This document shows positions 1 through 12,593 of a DNA stretch of 64,000 nucleotides, piece after piece (the first letter of the stretch is position 1; each line of letters starts with the position of its first letter). The DNA comes from Tieghemostelium lacteum (lineage: Eukaryota > Evosea > Eumycetozoa > Dictyosteliales > Raperosteliaceae). The position numbers and the translations under genes are program-made. The notes under the pieces were generated by a model that saw only the letters and a program-made list of their open reading frames with translations, did not search any database and was not told the DNA's origin. Where the stretch lies: the NCBI GenBank assembly GCA_001606155.1, contig LODT01000009.1:119007-183006 (forward strand). Reading direction: 5' to 3'.

Positions 1-87
1 GTTTTGTATTAGCTTAAATTCAAAATCTGGTATTTATCATAAATTTGCTTTAGGTTACCTTACTGATACTAATAATTAAATTTATAA

Positions 88-1535
88 ATGATAGATGTGG
101 ATACATTACAGAATATTTATAATATAATTAAACCACATTTTCATCAATGTATCCCTGACAGTCCAAAAACTAAATTATTATTCTCTGATACCTATGGAAA
201 TAATGCTGATGCTGAGTGTCAATCGGAAATGGATGGAAGAGTTAACACTAAAGAAGAGGAAACAGATCCATTGACAACAACAAAAGAACTTATGGACCCT
301 AGCCTTAGAGATCCTAAATGTCTAAGAGGACCTTATACAATTGGTAGTTTTACATTCTATGCATCACGTATGTTATAAATCATTATTAATTTATTTAATT
401 AAAATTACCTATTAATCTATTATTATTATCCATAGCTTTAATGCCAAAAGATTCAATTAAATTTGATCCAGGTACAATATTAACAGTTGAAAACTTTGGA
501 ATTGACGCTTGGTGGAAATTAACACGTCAATTGCAGGAAAAGCTATTAGTAGTCACACATGTATGTTTGAATAGACATTTTTATATTTTTTTAATAGTAA
601 TACTAAAACTATAGTTTATATTATAATTTAGAAAGATCAAGGTAATTTAGGATCAGTTTATTCAAATGATGTATCATTGACAAATTTTATTTGGGATTAT
701 GGTGATGAGAAAGTAAATGGTGACTCCACTCATGAAAAAATGGCAATTAGTACTAAAACTGAAAAGATATGTATAGGTGATGGTAACAGACATTATACTC
801 AAAATGTTAGAGCTGGTTTCTATGTATGTGTATTATTTACTTTGAATATTGAATATTTGAACATTAAAATTAATATATAATATATAGTTTTGTTTTACCA
901 ATACTATTTTACATACCTATCTATCTAAAAAACCTAAATTATTTTTTGCAGAAGAAGAACCATTGTTATTAAATGGAAAAGATCCTGTGGAATATAATGA
1001 AGAACTTAAAGCATTGTATGGTGAAGGCGGTGGAGTTCTTACTCAATCAAAGAGAAAGTTTTTGTTTAAAGTTAAGGAAAAGAGAGCTAAAGTTGTAAGA
1101 AAACTAGCTGATTTTGATGAAGAGGCAAAGGATGCTTATGACCAAGTTTTAGTGTACAAAGGGGAACTGGAATTATCAGGTGAAATGGACAAACTAATGC
1201 AAATATATGCTAATATAAAGAAAAAAAAGCCACCAACTCCAGCAGAAGACACAATGTCACCAAGTCGTATATTGTGTCCATTCACTACTGGATGTACTAC
1301 CCCACTTAGAGCTGATAGTAAACGTGGAGGTGCAAAGAAAAATGTTAGATGTGTAGGATGTAGTAAATTCAAATTAATTCCAAACGAATTCTTTGTGTTG
1401 GATATGAAATATGCTAAAGAAAGTGGTATTGAAGCCACCAAAGCAATGCTGGCATATTTCCATCTAATAAAGTTAATCCAACTTCCAGATGAAAAACCTG
1501 AGGCTCTAATTAAAAAAGTAAAAGTAAAAGAATAA
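88..1535 (+). CDS. Unrecognised multi-exon protein with a C-terminal four-Cys cluster
   Basis: I do not recognise this protein. Exons I can join: 88-367, 436-560, 632-about 815 or 823, and 952-1535. The start ATG at 88 has an in-frame TAA immediately before it, so no upstream coding is needed, although the sequence before 88 looks intron- or leader-like. The third junction is unsettled. The canonical GTATGT donor at 824 breaks the frame into the acceptor at 950-951, while a weaker donor at 816 (GTTTCT) keeps it. Visible parts: an acidic N-terminal third; a middle with FGIDAWWKLTRQLQ; a Lys-rich probably helical stretch; then CPFTTGC...CVGC, a C-x5-C-x17-C-x2-C arrangement that could bind zinc; and a Lys-rich tail. 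Length is about 430 aa. Function is unknown and it could be a lineage-specific or retroelement-derived protein. Confidence 0.6.
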
Positions 1536-1968
1536 CAGATAAAATAAATAAATTTAATTTTCAATACCCAAAATGGAAAAAGAATGCATCTAGCATAATT
1601 GGATACTCCATTTAAAATTATTTGGTTTAAAATTGATGGGTTTTGACAATATATTTAAAAGAATTAATTCATTCATGTTCTGCAAATAAATTATAGTAAG
1701 AGTGTTTGGATCCAAATTTAATTAAAATACAAACTTTAGAAGTTTATTGGTATTTGCTGTTTTTCTAGGTCTGAGATGAATTTTTGATCGTTTAAGGTAT
1801 ACGGATCATCTACCTTAACTCTTAGATTTTCAAGGAATTTACTTTGAACTTTGATTCATTTCTTCAGATAAACCCAAACATCACAATAGCAATAATATAA
1901 ACTTTCTCATTAAAGAAGAGTTTATGTTAAAGATTTTATTAATATAATTTTGAATTGTTTGGGTGATT
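1536..1968. other. 3'-to-3' spacer
   Basis: Spacer between two genes that converge here. It is AT-rich, with no ORF or RNA-like structure that I can support. It should hold both polyadenylation regions; AATAAA-type strings occur at 1542-1552. Confidence 0.5.
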
Positions 1969-4900
1969 TTAGTATAATGTAATTACAGATGTTGAGGGTG
2001 CTCTACTAATGGTTACATTGTTTTGACCAACTCTTAATTTTCTTCTTAATTGGAAATCGGAAGGACATGGATAGTTTGGTGTTTCAACTTCATAACTATT
2101 TACACAAACCTTATTGGTAAAGTACAAATCGGAGAAAATAAGTTCAGAACTAGCTGGATTTCCACTGGATGACTCTGCAGTTTCATATGGTGTTACAACA
2201 TTGAATTTAATAGATACTACATTGCCTACTGATGATGGGAAATCAGAGAATGATTTCTCCATGTAATTTGTACCATAGTACCTAGTATTTGTAAAATCAG
2301 ATGGTGTGATTAAACTAGTGTATTGACTGTAGGTACCAATGAATGTAACTTCAATTACATCGTCACTGGTGAATGAGCTTTCATCTTTAATCTTTAGAGT
2401 AAAGATCATAAGAGTTTGATAGTCATCTACGGGATTGACACTAGTTGAAAGGAATTTATAAATCATTTTTCCATCGAATAAATAGATTTTGTGAGTTTTG
2501 ATCCAGTCGTGAGGGTTATCCAAGGTTTCAGTCTTGTTACAGATCATTTGTACATTGAAACTGTTGATGGTCTCATAAGAAGCACCGAGGAAATTGAATG
2601 ATCTTGGGTTGGTATTGTTCTCTGTATCAATCCATTTAGAAGGTGCATAAAAGAGCCTACTGTTGTATATTTGTTTTTCCATTAGAGTTACTTGGGTGTC
2701 TGGGGTTGTACCAGAGTCACCTCTGATGGTTAAGCTTGTTGAACACCATTTCAAGGTATCAGTGAGATTGGTTCTATCTTGGTCGTAGAACCAAAAGAGT
2801 TTGTATTCGGCTTCAGTCTTTACATAGCCTGGAGGTAGTACAGGTAACTGTTCATAGTACATAGCCTCAGCTTCGTACCAGAGTTTACAAATTTGGGTAC
2901 CATTACGAGTGGTCCAAGTCTTGGGGAGAATGTTACCGATGGCTCCGAGTTGGTAGTCAACAGGTACTGGGATTTGGTCGACGGAGTCTGCCCAGGCTCC
3001 AAAGGAAGAAATGGAAGTATCTGAATCTGAAGGTCCGTAAGCTCCTGGTGCACCTCCATAAACAATAACAGATGTCTTGGTAGTCTTGGTGTTGAATTCA
3101 GTTTGCTTTTGACTAGTAACTTCGTTATCTAGAGATTGACTGTATGATCCATGTACATTCATAATACTTGAACTAACTGATGCCGAAAATGATAGTTTTA
3201 CAGATTCTTTAACTTCAGAGCTTGAAAATTCAGATTTTGTTTGTTCAGAGATTACAGTAATCTGAGAGAGTTTACCACCGAGACTGACTGATTTGTAGTA
3301 ATGTGAACCGTATTTTTCAATGATGGCTAACATATCTAAACTGGTATTTACCATGGAAATGTCTCTTAGGAAATTTGGATGGAAAGTGTGTTTATGTATT
3401 TGTACGTTGGATACAAGGCATTTGGCATCGGTTTTAAGTAGACTACCTGATTCAATGGAGGAAACGTCACGAGATGAGGCCACAGACTTTTCATGAGCAT
3501 AGGTGGCTTTGGCAGCAACTTGAATGAATTTAGGACCACCTCCAATTTCAGCGGAAGCTTCGAGGGAATGAGCCTCAGACATGGCACTGGACATCTCAGA
3601 GACTTGTTTGTATTCAGTAGTTGTAGAGTCATATCTACATGATGGATGGAAAGATGCAAAGACTTCTTCTGGGATAGTGTATACTAGACCTCTGTAGGTA
3701 TCTTGAATTACAGTGTAGGTATCATTCTCACAAAAGTCAAAGGAGAAGAGGGATGTGGGTTTACCTTCACCTGTTGAGATATCTACACCATGCATGAGAC
3801 TTTCTAGACCTGGTAGACGGTATAGATACTGGTTATTAAGTAATGTGCCTACAAGTTCATGGGTGGGATAGTCAGTATCGAGTTTAGTTGGTTTGGTTTG
3901 TCCTGGACACACTGGAGTTATATGAGCATGACAATCTACCAAACATAGATTAGGGAACTCTTCTTGACAGATACCATCTCCACAAGTTGCAGGAAGGAAT
4001 TCTTGAGTGTCTTTGGAGCAGAAGTATGGTTTTCCTGTCATTTCATCAGGATCTAGAATCTTATCACCACAGATATTCTTGGAGTAAAAGATGTTCTTCA
4101 TCAATGTAAATGGCTCAGAATCTGATTTTCTCCATGACAATGAAATGTTTCTGTCGAGTGGAGAGAATGATGAAAAGAGAATTTCAATGGAATTTACAAA
4201 GTTACTGGTTAGTTGTACCTTAAATGTACTTAGATAGTCAGTGTGATGGAACATGGATATGAGAACCGTTCTGCCATTAATTGAGAGATTAGCACCTATG
4301 TTTGAACCCTCTAATTGGAACTCATAACTATTGGTTTCAGGTACGGTAAAGTATCCATTCATTCTTCCACTAACAGGACAACTAGCAACATTCTTCATGA
4401 AAAAGTTAACTTGTGGAACGGTTATAGATTCAATGTTATAGACACAGCTCTCTGATAACTGGTTGGGTTTACATCCTTGGTAACTTGTAAGTGCCAAACC
4501 AGTGAAATAACATTGAGGACAGTCTTTACAAGTCAAACATGACTCTGTTAAGATATCACAAATTCCATCAACTTTACAGGTAGGTTTAATAGGTACCAAT
4601 TGACATAGTTCATCATCACCTCCATTACCATTTTGCCCAGCACACGACTGAGTAGATCCACAATAGTTAATCTGAGAATCATCACCAAAGTTACAACTGG
4701 CATCACAGCTAACTCCAACACCAGTCAAATTAGCATTATCAAATGAAGCACTACCACCAATACATGTAATAGCATCTTTAGATGGAGAAGCCTGACCTGA
4801 TGTGCATTGGAATGTTGTATCTAGCAAACTCAAACTTGATTGTTCAAAGTAAACTGAACCACCCTTTTCAGCCTTATTATTAACAAAACGGTTAGAATTC

Positions 4901-5778
4901 AAAGACAAACCTTTAGAATAGACATAAATAGCACCACCATAGCCACCAGTATTATTCAAAAATACCATATCATTTAAAACGGATAAAGTCTGTACCAAAC
5001 TTATAGCACCACCTCTATTTCCTTTACAATTCTGAATTGTAAAACCTGTCATTTGAAATTGTGCATTGCTAACATCTATAAATTTACCAACACCTTCACA
5101 ATCAATAATTGTAGTAGCTGATCCTTGTAATGATCTAATTTATATGTTAATCAACTTAATTCATCATTAAAAAGTTTCAAAAGACTTACGTGAATGATAT
5201 TGGTACGTTTGATATTGGAATACCCTTATTTTTCTTTCCTTTGTATACACCAGGTTTAACAATGATGTTATAGAATTTATTAGAATTTGAAGGTAGAGTT
5301 ACATTGGAATAGGAATCACCACTAAGGAATCCAAACCAATCATCCAAATCTGAATAATCATTATCACTCCAATCTGAATCTTCAAAATTTAACCAGTCTA
5401 ATATATTTGGATAACAGTTATTTATAGCATTAACTGCCTCTGATATTGATTGAAATGGTGAATATTTTGAACCACATCGGTTTCCAGTGCATGTACCTAA
5501 TAAATCCATTATGTAAATATTATAAATTACTCAACACACATCAAATTTCAATAACTTACTAGTACTTGAAACATATACATATCTTCCTGAGTATTGATAA
5601 AAAATTAATGTATTAATAAATGATCATTGTGAGTTTTTTTGGTTGATATGAAATTTTTTTTTATTTTTAGAATGGATTGTAATTTACCTTTATAATATCC
5701 ATGACCACTAACCACCAAAATGGATAGTGATAATATAAAATAAACAAATAAATTATTACTTGTAGTAGATATTTTCAT
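1969..5778 (-). CDS. Secreted beta-helix / PA14 / MACPF protein (paralogue 1)
   Basis: Four exons on the minus strand: 5778-5688, 5586-5560, 5496-5190 and 5134-1969, together 3591 nt (1196 aa), every junction GT/AG and in frame. Exon 1 encodes a signal peptide with a hydrophobic run ending VVSG. Residues about 50-250 form a pectin-lyase-like beta-helix with GGAI/GGS repeats. Next come a Cys motif (DGICDILTESCLTCKDC), a PA14 domain (about 350-510), a second CGDGIC motif, then a MACPF domain (about 570-900) with its signature near 750 (EKYGSHYYKSV, followed by LGGKLSQI). A beta-rich C-terminus of about 300 aa ends the protein. MACPF proteins oligomerise into membrane pores; PA14 domains often bind glycans. 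A role against prey or rival cells, or in development, is inference. It is divergently paired with a paralogue starting at 6196. Confidence 0.88.
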
Positions 5779-6195
5779 TTGTTATATAAAGTAGTGAACT
5801 ATGAAAAAACAAAACTAGTTTAAAACTGTCGACACATAAATTAAATTTTTGTACATGGCCACAAGTGATAACAGATTTATAAATATCTTTTCAAACTTTG
5901 ATTTAAATTTGGATGTTTGAATTTTAATAAATTTTCTAAAAATTAATCTGGTTTTTGCTTCACCTCTGTAATACCTATATGAAGATTTTTTTGAAAATCA
6001 CAATTGATACGAAAATTTTTTCGCAAATCAACAACTTTGATCAGCGATTGGATATACACATGTGTGTTATTAATAAAATTATTTGAAAATTTATTTAAAA
6101 ATCTAAACTAAAGTTCACTCTCACTTGATAATTTTCCACAACATAAAGACAAAAGTCCTATTTTTATAATTAAGAATAGTAATAATTTGAATAAT
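5779..6195. promoter_or_regulatory. Shared divergent promoter region of the MACPF pair
   Basis: These 417 bp separate the start codons of two head-to-head paralogous genes and must carry both promoters. The sequence is AT-rich with T and A tracts, plus near-repeats of GAAGATTTTTTTGAAAATCA and GAAAATTTTTTCGCAAATCA around 5982-6030. I see no defined transcription factor site that I would defend. Confidence 0.55.
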
Positions 6196-9100
6196 ATGAA
6201 ACAAAAATTATTTGTTTTGTTGTTATTATCTATATTTTTGGTATTTGGTGGTCAGATTGCAGAGGCTACTAAAAGATATTATGTAGATAGTAAATCAACT
6301 TGTAGTTCTAATTCTGGTACTTCTAGTTGTCCTTTTAAATCTATAGCCGATTCTTTAAAAATTACAAATTCATTTTCATGCAATGACTGGAATTATGATG
6401 TTCCTGAAGTTTATATTAAAGTTGGAAACTATACTGGTATAAATAACAGAGAATTAACAATTATTAATCCAGTTAATATAAAGTACCTATTATTATAATT
6501 ATTATTACCCTTTTAGAGAGTTTGATTACTAACCCTATTTGTAATTTTGTTTAGATCATGGAATGGTAATTCAAATAATACCATTATTGATTGTCAAGGT
6601 ATAAGTTATGGGTTTAAGGTTATTAAAGCTACCCAAGTTATTTTCAATGGAATTTCCATTGTTAATTGTAATAGTAATTATGGTGCTGGTTTGTATATTA
6701 GTCAGACTCCAACATCAATCAGTGAGGTGAGATTAGCTGGTAACATTGCCAGTGTTGGTGCAGGTCTTTATGCCAAATCCAGTACCATTTCCATCTTAAA
6801 TTCAGTAATTGAGAGAAACAATGCTGTAGAGGAAGGTGGTGGTGCTTTCTTTGAGAATTCAAAAGCAACTTTAATCAACAGTCGTACTACTTGCAATACT
6901 CTAAAAGGAAATATAGCATCAGATTACCACTTGATAGATTCCACACTCAAAGCTGACACTATCAATACAACTCATTCACAAGTATCTTGTATTGATAGTA
7001 AATTCACTCTGAATAACAAAAATAATGTCTGTGGAAACAAAGGAACATTGTGTCCATTGGGTAATGGTACTACTCCAACTCCAGGTACTGGAGGTAATCC
7101 AACATGTCCAGCATCAACAGGTACCTGTGGAGATGGAATTTGTGATTTCCAAACTGAATCTTGTCTAAATTGTGCCAAAGATTGTAATAATTGTTCATTC
7201 TCTGGTATGAAATTCTCCAGTTACAAAGGATGTCATCCACTATCTCTTAACCAGAGCTGTCTTGTAAGTAGTGTAGTTCTAACTGAACCTGTAGTTACAG
7301 ACTTTCTCGAATCTGAATGTCTAGTTGCTGGTGTTCTTGAAAGTTACTTTTTAGTTACCAGAGATGGTTTATACACATTCAAAGTCGATGCAGCTAACCT
7401 TGGTGTTAAGCTTTGGGTTAATGGTAAAGTCTATATCAATGCTTATTTCATTCAAGAGAAATTTGAAACTGAATACCAAATTGCCCTCTTATCCGATCGT
7501 GTCAATAGATTTAAAGTTGAGTTTTTCTCCAATGGACCATCAGTAAGAAATATTACCATCTCATGGAAACCATTCTACGATACTGAATTCTCCCTATTTG
7601 ACAAATCATTCTATTCACTCAATGTATGTGGTGACAGAATCTTAGATACCAATGAAACTTGTAATTCTGATTTCTTAGCTGACGTTAGTAGTAAGTATAC
7701 CCTTAATCATCTACAATTACCATTTATAACCATATTACTAATCTCCTAAATTTTTAGTTGAAAAACCAATTTCATGTGGTGACGGTATTTGTAATGAAGA
7801 TGTATCAACTTGTATATTAGATTGTTATTTACATATCACAGAGACATGTGCAGCTTCTAATGTTGTAGATAACCATATTCCAACTGGTTTCACAACTGGT
7901 GTTGATACATTAGGTTTGTTAATTGATAACCAAATGTTATGGCAATTACCAGGTGTTGAGAAATTTTCAATGGGTGTAAATGTTCTCAATGGTGAATCTT
8001 CACTTTCTCCACTATTCTATTTTGGTTATTGTAATAGTCAAGGTTCTAATCTAGTTCAAGACAACTACAGAGGCCTTGTTTATGATCTACCTGACGAAAT
8101 CTCTGCTGTACCTTATCCACGTTGTTCCTATGATCTCACTGCAACTTCATTTTCCTCCTCAAGCTCTATGGCTGAAAGTATGGCCTCTAAATTCTGTATG
8201 TACAATTACATCACTCGTAAAATGTCATAAAAAAACTTAACTAACTTTTTTTTTTTATTACTAAATCACTCATATAATGTATATAACACATTTAACTTAA
8301 AAACATTACAGCATATAGTGTTGAAGCTTCTGTTAGTTTTGGTAAAGGTGGAGTTGGTGGTAGTGCCAATGCTGCCTACCAAGAAGAGACATCAGTTAAG
8401 ACAGCTAGAGAATTGGAATCAAAGAGAACAGGTAGTCTTGTAAGTACAGAAGTTAAATGCTACAGTGCTAAAGTTGAATTGGTAAAGAATACATTCCATC
8501 CAATATTCTTACAAGATATTGGTTCTGCTAATGATGCAGTTGAGATGTTACCATTCCTAGAAAAATACGGAACTTATTATTACAAGAATGCAGTTATGGG
8601 TGGTAAACTCAGTCAGATTTCAATTATGGACAGTTCATTTGAATCTCAAACTCAGTCACAAGAACTTGAACAACATAGTAAGATTTCATTCAGTGGTTCT
8701 GTAAAGGCACCTATGTTTAAGGCTAACTTTGATTATAAGGAATCTAATGACTATCAAGTATCCTTCGATAGCCATAATGAATATGAACAAAAGTCTTCAA
8801 GATCCACTTTGATTACTCATGGTGGTGCACCAGCTTCCTTTAATCCATCTGGAGATGGTGTAAGTAATTACGATGATTGGGCATCTAGTGTTGATTTGTT
8901 ACCTGTTCCTGTTGATTACAAGTTAGCTAGAATCTATGATTTGATTCCAAAGGATTGGAAATCAAAGAATGGGTCAACTTACATTCACGATCTCTGGGAT
9001 CAAGCTGAAGGTTTACTTAGTTATAATCTTGCAATTGAGACTAAGAAATCCAATTACACTGTATACCTATACTTTGATGCAGGTATGAGATTGACAGGGT

Positions 9101-9987
9101 CTCCAGACACCACACTTATAGCTTTAGGCAGCAATCCATACAATACCATTACTGCCAATGTCAATGGATACTACAGTTACAAAATCTGGGAGACTTGTAC
9201 ATCATGTAACAATGGTCACCAAGAAGAGTACTGTTGTAACTACGAAGATATAACATCACCTTTCATCTACGAAACCACACTCCCACAAATGAACGATATC
9301 CCTACATTGTCAATCAAAAAGTCCAGCGACACTGGAGATTCAACTAGCATTCACGGTGTCATTCAGACCACCTATGTAACTGTATTCAATTGGGGTAATG
9401 GTCATATGCATTTATTTAATATCAATAATCTTACAACATCAGTTACAACCAGTCAGACATACTATATGAATGACTATCTAGTTTCATTTATTGCTCATTG
9501 TCAACATGGTAATGATGAACCACAATTAAGAGGTAGAAGAAGATACGATGGTAAGGACCCAGAGGACGAAAGTGGTAATGCATTCCTTCCAGATCCTGAA
9601 TGGGATAAACTCGAAATTATTCTCTACGGTAACATGGGTACTCACCAATATGTAATGGATATGACAGATGATATATTCCCAGATGTTGATGACACTAGAA
9701 AGAATGTTCTCATTAGAATTCCAAAATCTGACAAACATATTGGAAGAATTACAGGTATCTCACTAAGAGCTGGTAACTCACTCTATTGGGGCGCACTCAA
9801 CTATCCAAATACAAGAATTACTAATCTATGGGTCAGTCAAGTATACTGTGGTTTCTATGACCAATGTACCTCAACAAGTACTGATCAATTTAATTTTGTC
9901 TCCATTACTAATGAAGAGTGGATCCTAGACAGATATGAAACCAACCTCAAAGGTAGAGTAAGACTCTATGGACTAAGAGATCTATAA
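6196..9987 (+). CDS. Secreted beta-helix / PA14 / MACPF protein (paralogue 2)
   Basis: Four exons: 6196-6482, 6555-7690, 7758-8195 and 8312-9987, 3537 nt (1178 aa). The ATG at 6196 opens a clear signal peptide (KLFVLLLLSIFLVFGG). The order matches the divergent neighbour: beta-helix with NYGAGLYI/GGGAFF repeats, CGDGICDFQTESC motif, PA14 (about 311-457), CGDGICNED motif, MACPF (from about 527; signature near 706, EKYGTYYYKNA, GGKLSQI), then a beta-rich tail that includes a CTSC...CC patch around 9193-9240. The first intron has the same position and phase 2 as the third intron of the neighbour; the other introns differ. The usual His of the MACPF signature (YG-S/T-H-Y/F) is Tyr here. Pore formation is expected from the family but not shown by sequence alone. 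Confidence 0.88.
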
Positions 9988-10358
9988 CAATATTTCCATA
10001 TTCGTAAATCAATTTAAAATAAATATCATAAACCTCTGTTTCTTCTATTTTTAAATTTAACTACAGAAATTTTACTCGTTTTCAAGTTTATTAATAATTT
10101 TCATGAAAAATATCTAAATGGTAATTGAACCATTTGAGATTCTGATAGATATGTTTTTGTGCAAGTCAACAAATAATTATTTTTATAAAAATCATCATCA
10201 ATCACATCGATTTGTATTAGATGAATTCATTGAAAAAATTTGATAAATGTGATACTTGTGTTATGAATTTTTTCAAAAATTGAACTCTTGAACTATAAGA
10301 TATTTATTTATAATTTATTTATTTATTTATTTATTGTATATATAAATAAATAGATAAA
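9988..10358. other. Spacer with ATTT repeat and hairpin before the next gene
   Basis: AT-rich spacer after the MACPF gene. Near its end (10300-10356) an (ATTT)n run is followed by TATATATAAATAAATAGATA, which can pair with it to form a hairpin just before the next ATG. No ORF or RNA gene is apparent. Confidence 0.4.
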
Positions 10359-11382
10359 ATGAATTCTATTTCAACTATATTTATATTTATTTTTTTAAGT
10401 ATTGGTATTGCATATGGCCAAACATGTTCAATATCAGGATACACAGCAGACAGTTGTAGTGGAAGATACATTTATAATAATTCTACTACAATTTCAAATA
10501 AATTTGATATGGGTAGAAAACAAGTTACCTTTCAACAAGATTTAGTATTTAATCAAACTACAATCACTATTGATCACTATGAAGGTGATGATTGGCCAAT
10601 CATTGTTCAAAATAAACTACAATGGGTTGGTAGTAACTATATGAATATCAAAACTTTTGCAACTATAGATAAAAGTGCTACTAGTAAAACTATTACAATT
10701 AAAACAACAAAATACACTGAATCTTCAATTGCACTAGGTTCAATCATTTTTAATATTGAACATAATGGTATGTATATTACAATACTATTCAAGTTGATCA
10801 ATTGAAAAGTACTAATATTCTCTTTATTTAGAACCTGGAAACTATGGTTGTATAATGGATAGTATTAGTTTACTTAGTGCTAAAGCTATTTGCTCAAATG
10901 GACCTTTAACTAGTAAGTACGAAACTATATTCACAATGAAGATCATTTTAATTAATTAATACTTTTGATATATAATAGAAACTATTAGTATTTTTATTAA
11001 AGTAAAAGGATCAACACCACAATTGACAGATGAATATAGACTTTCAAAGAGAAATCAAATTGTATCGTTGATAAATACTCCTGAATTTACAGTAAAGAGA
11101 GTTGGTGTATCATTCCAAGATGTTACAAGTAATAGTTATACATTGGTAATTGATTTATTAGGTAGTTTATCAATTTATCCAGATGCAAAGGATATTTATG
11201 GAAAGATTACTATTGATGCTTTAAAAAATAATGGTGTAATTGGAAAAGATACAAATGCTGAGATTGGTTCTGTTACAAATGCTCCAGCAAAAGGCACACC
11301 ATTAAACAATGCTTCTCAACTCCAAAATGGAATATTCTTATTCTTCATTGTATTTACTATAATCTTCCAATTATCGTTCTAA
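10359..11382 (+). CDS. Secreted, probably GPI-anchored protein of unknown function
   Basis: Three exons, 10359-10767, 10832-10912 and 10979-11382, total 894 nt (297 aa), all junctions in frame. The first 20 residues are a signal peptide (IFIFIFLSIGIAYG, then QTC). The mature part is beta-rich with Cys residues near both ends of the N-terminal half and several Asn-x-Ser/Thr sites. The C-terminus has NNASQLQNG followed by a hydrophobic stretch (FLFFIVFTIIFQLSF) with nothing after it, the usual layout of a GPI-attachment signal. It therefore should sit on the outer cell surface. I do not recognise the family. It lies in a block of secreted-protein genes. Confidence 0.78.
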
Positions 11383-11541
11383 TAAAACATTCACACAACA
11401 AACACACCAAATTAGGTAAAAAACAAAACAAACACACAAATTTGAGAATTATATTTTGAATAGTAATTTATAATCACTATTTTTCAGGGAATACCTGAAT
11501 CATATAATACATTATTTATTATTATTATTATTATTAAGAAT

Positions 11542-12094
11542 CTATTTAAATCTGTGTGATAATAAAGATAGAGGGCATCTACAGAATTGTTGTGATGGGG
11601 AAGCTTGGTTACCGCCAGATGGAATTTGATTTTCATCTTCATATTCAGCATCACCACCTACCCAATGTGGACCGTTGTAACTTGTGCTTGAAGCTGTACC
11701 TGAACCACCTGAGGAACCTGAGGTACCAGATCCACCTGAACTGCTGCTATCACCACTGTTACATCCACCTGACCAGTGTCCCATACCTACTAAATCATCA
11801 GTAGCTTTGGCAATAACAACTGCAGTACAATCATCTTGACATGTACACTTATTGTTTTCCATTTGACAATTTTCAATATGGACTTTCTTTATCTCAGTTT
11901 CACATTTTGATAAACATTGTTTTTCACTTTATAGATAAGAAGTTAATATATAAAACCAAAAAGGAATTTTAAATAATTACACACTTTAAAGATTGATAGA
12001 CTTTGACATCACCATTGGAATAGTGACATTGACAGTTATAGGAATATACAGCAGATACTGTACATAGTAATACTAGAGCTACTAATAATTTCAT
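11542..12094 (-). CDS. Small Cys-rich secreted protein with Gly/Ser linker
   Basis: Two exons on the minus strand, 12094-11985 and 11926-11542 (495 nt, 164 aa). The donor is GTGTGT rather than GTAAGT, but the joined frame is open and sensible. The signal peptide is MKLLVALVLLCTVSAVYS. The mature N-terminus carries seven or more cysteines (NCQCHYS, KQCLSKCETE, NKCTCQDDC), then a GHWSGGCNSGD motif, a Gly/Ser-rich linker, a second histidine/tryptophan block (GPHWVGGDAEYED) and a short tail with CRCP. The repeated G-H/P-W motif suggests two small modules joined by the linker. Function unknown; likely extracellular. Confidence 0.72.
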
Positions 12095-12593
12095 TTTTTA
12101 ATCGATTTACTTTGTTGATGTTGTTTATATATAAAATGAATTAAAATTTTATTCAACTATTTAAATTTACAACTCATCTGTTTAATTTTCAATCTTGTGA
12201 CGTTTCTAAAAATTCGAGTGGGTTCTTATGTTCCATTATGTTACCACCCCATACAAAATTGAATAAAATCAGCGCAGATATTTATTTTTTGATTTCAAAT
12301 TGAATTTTAAAAATAAAAATAAGTATTCGCAAACGCGCTTCCATTTGGCCAAAATGAAAAAAAACAATTATTCATTTGGTTCTAAGATACAAAAACAACA
12401 CTGAAATGTCATATTACAACAGAGGGTTTTAATTGAAATTATTAAGCTTCTTTTGGACAATATGGGAGTAAGTAAAATTCGCGAATATAATTATAGATTA
12501 ACAAATGGAAGATAATAAATAATTTCTAGATTTGAAATAATGTAAAAATATATTTTTATATTTTTTAACATGTGTGTGTTGTCAAAATTTATT
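12095..12593. other. Spacer with upstream region of the Cys-rich gene
   Basis: Non-coding as far as I can see. It holds the promoter of the Cys-rich secreted gene and the 3' region of the 48-aa gene. A slightly GC-richer patch with CGCGCTTCC lies at about 12330-12350. No ORF over 60 codons with good composition. Confidence 0.45.

Noticed and set aside
1136-1564. 142-codon minus-strand ORF opposite the first gene
   Set aside because: Hydrophobic reading of the reverse strand of a Lys-rich coding exon; the plus-strand frame has better composition and splice continuity.
11556-11804. 82-codon plus-strand ORF
   Set aside because: Antisense reading of the Gly/Ser/Cys-rich exon of the secreted protein; His/Leu-rich product is typical of such shadows.
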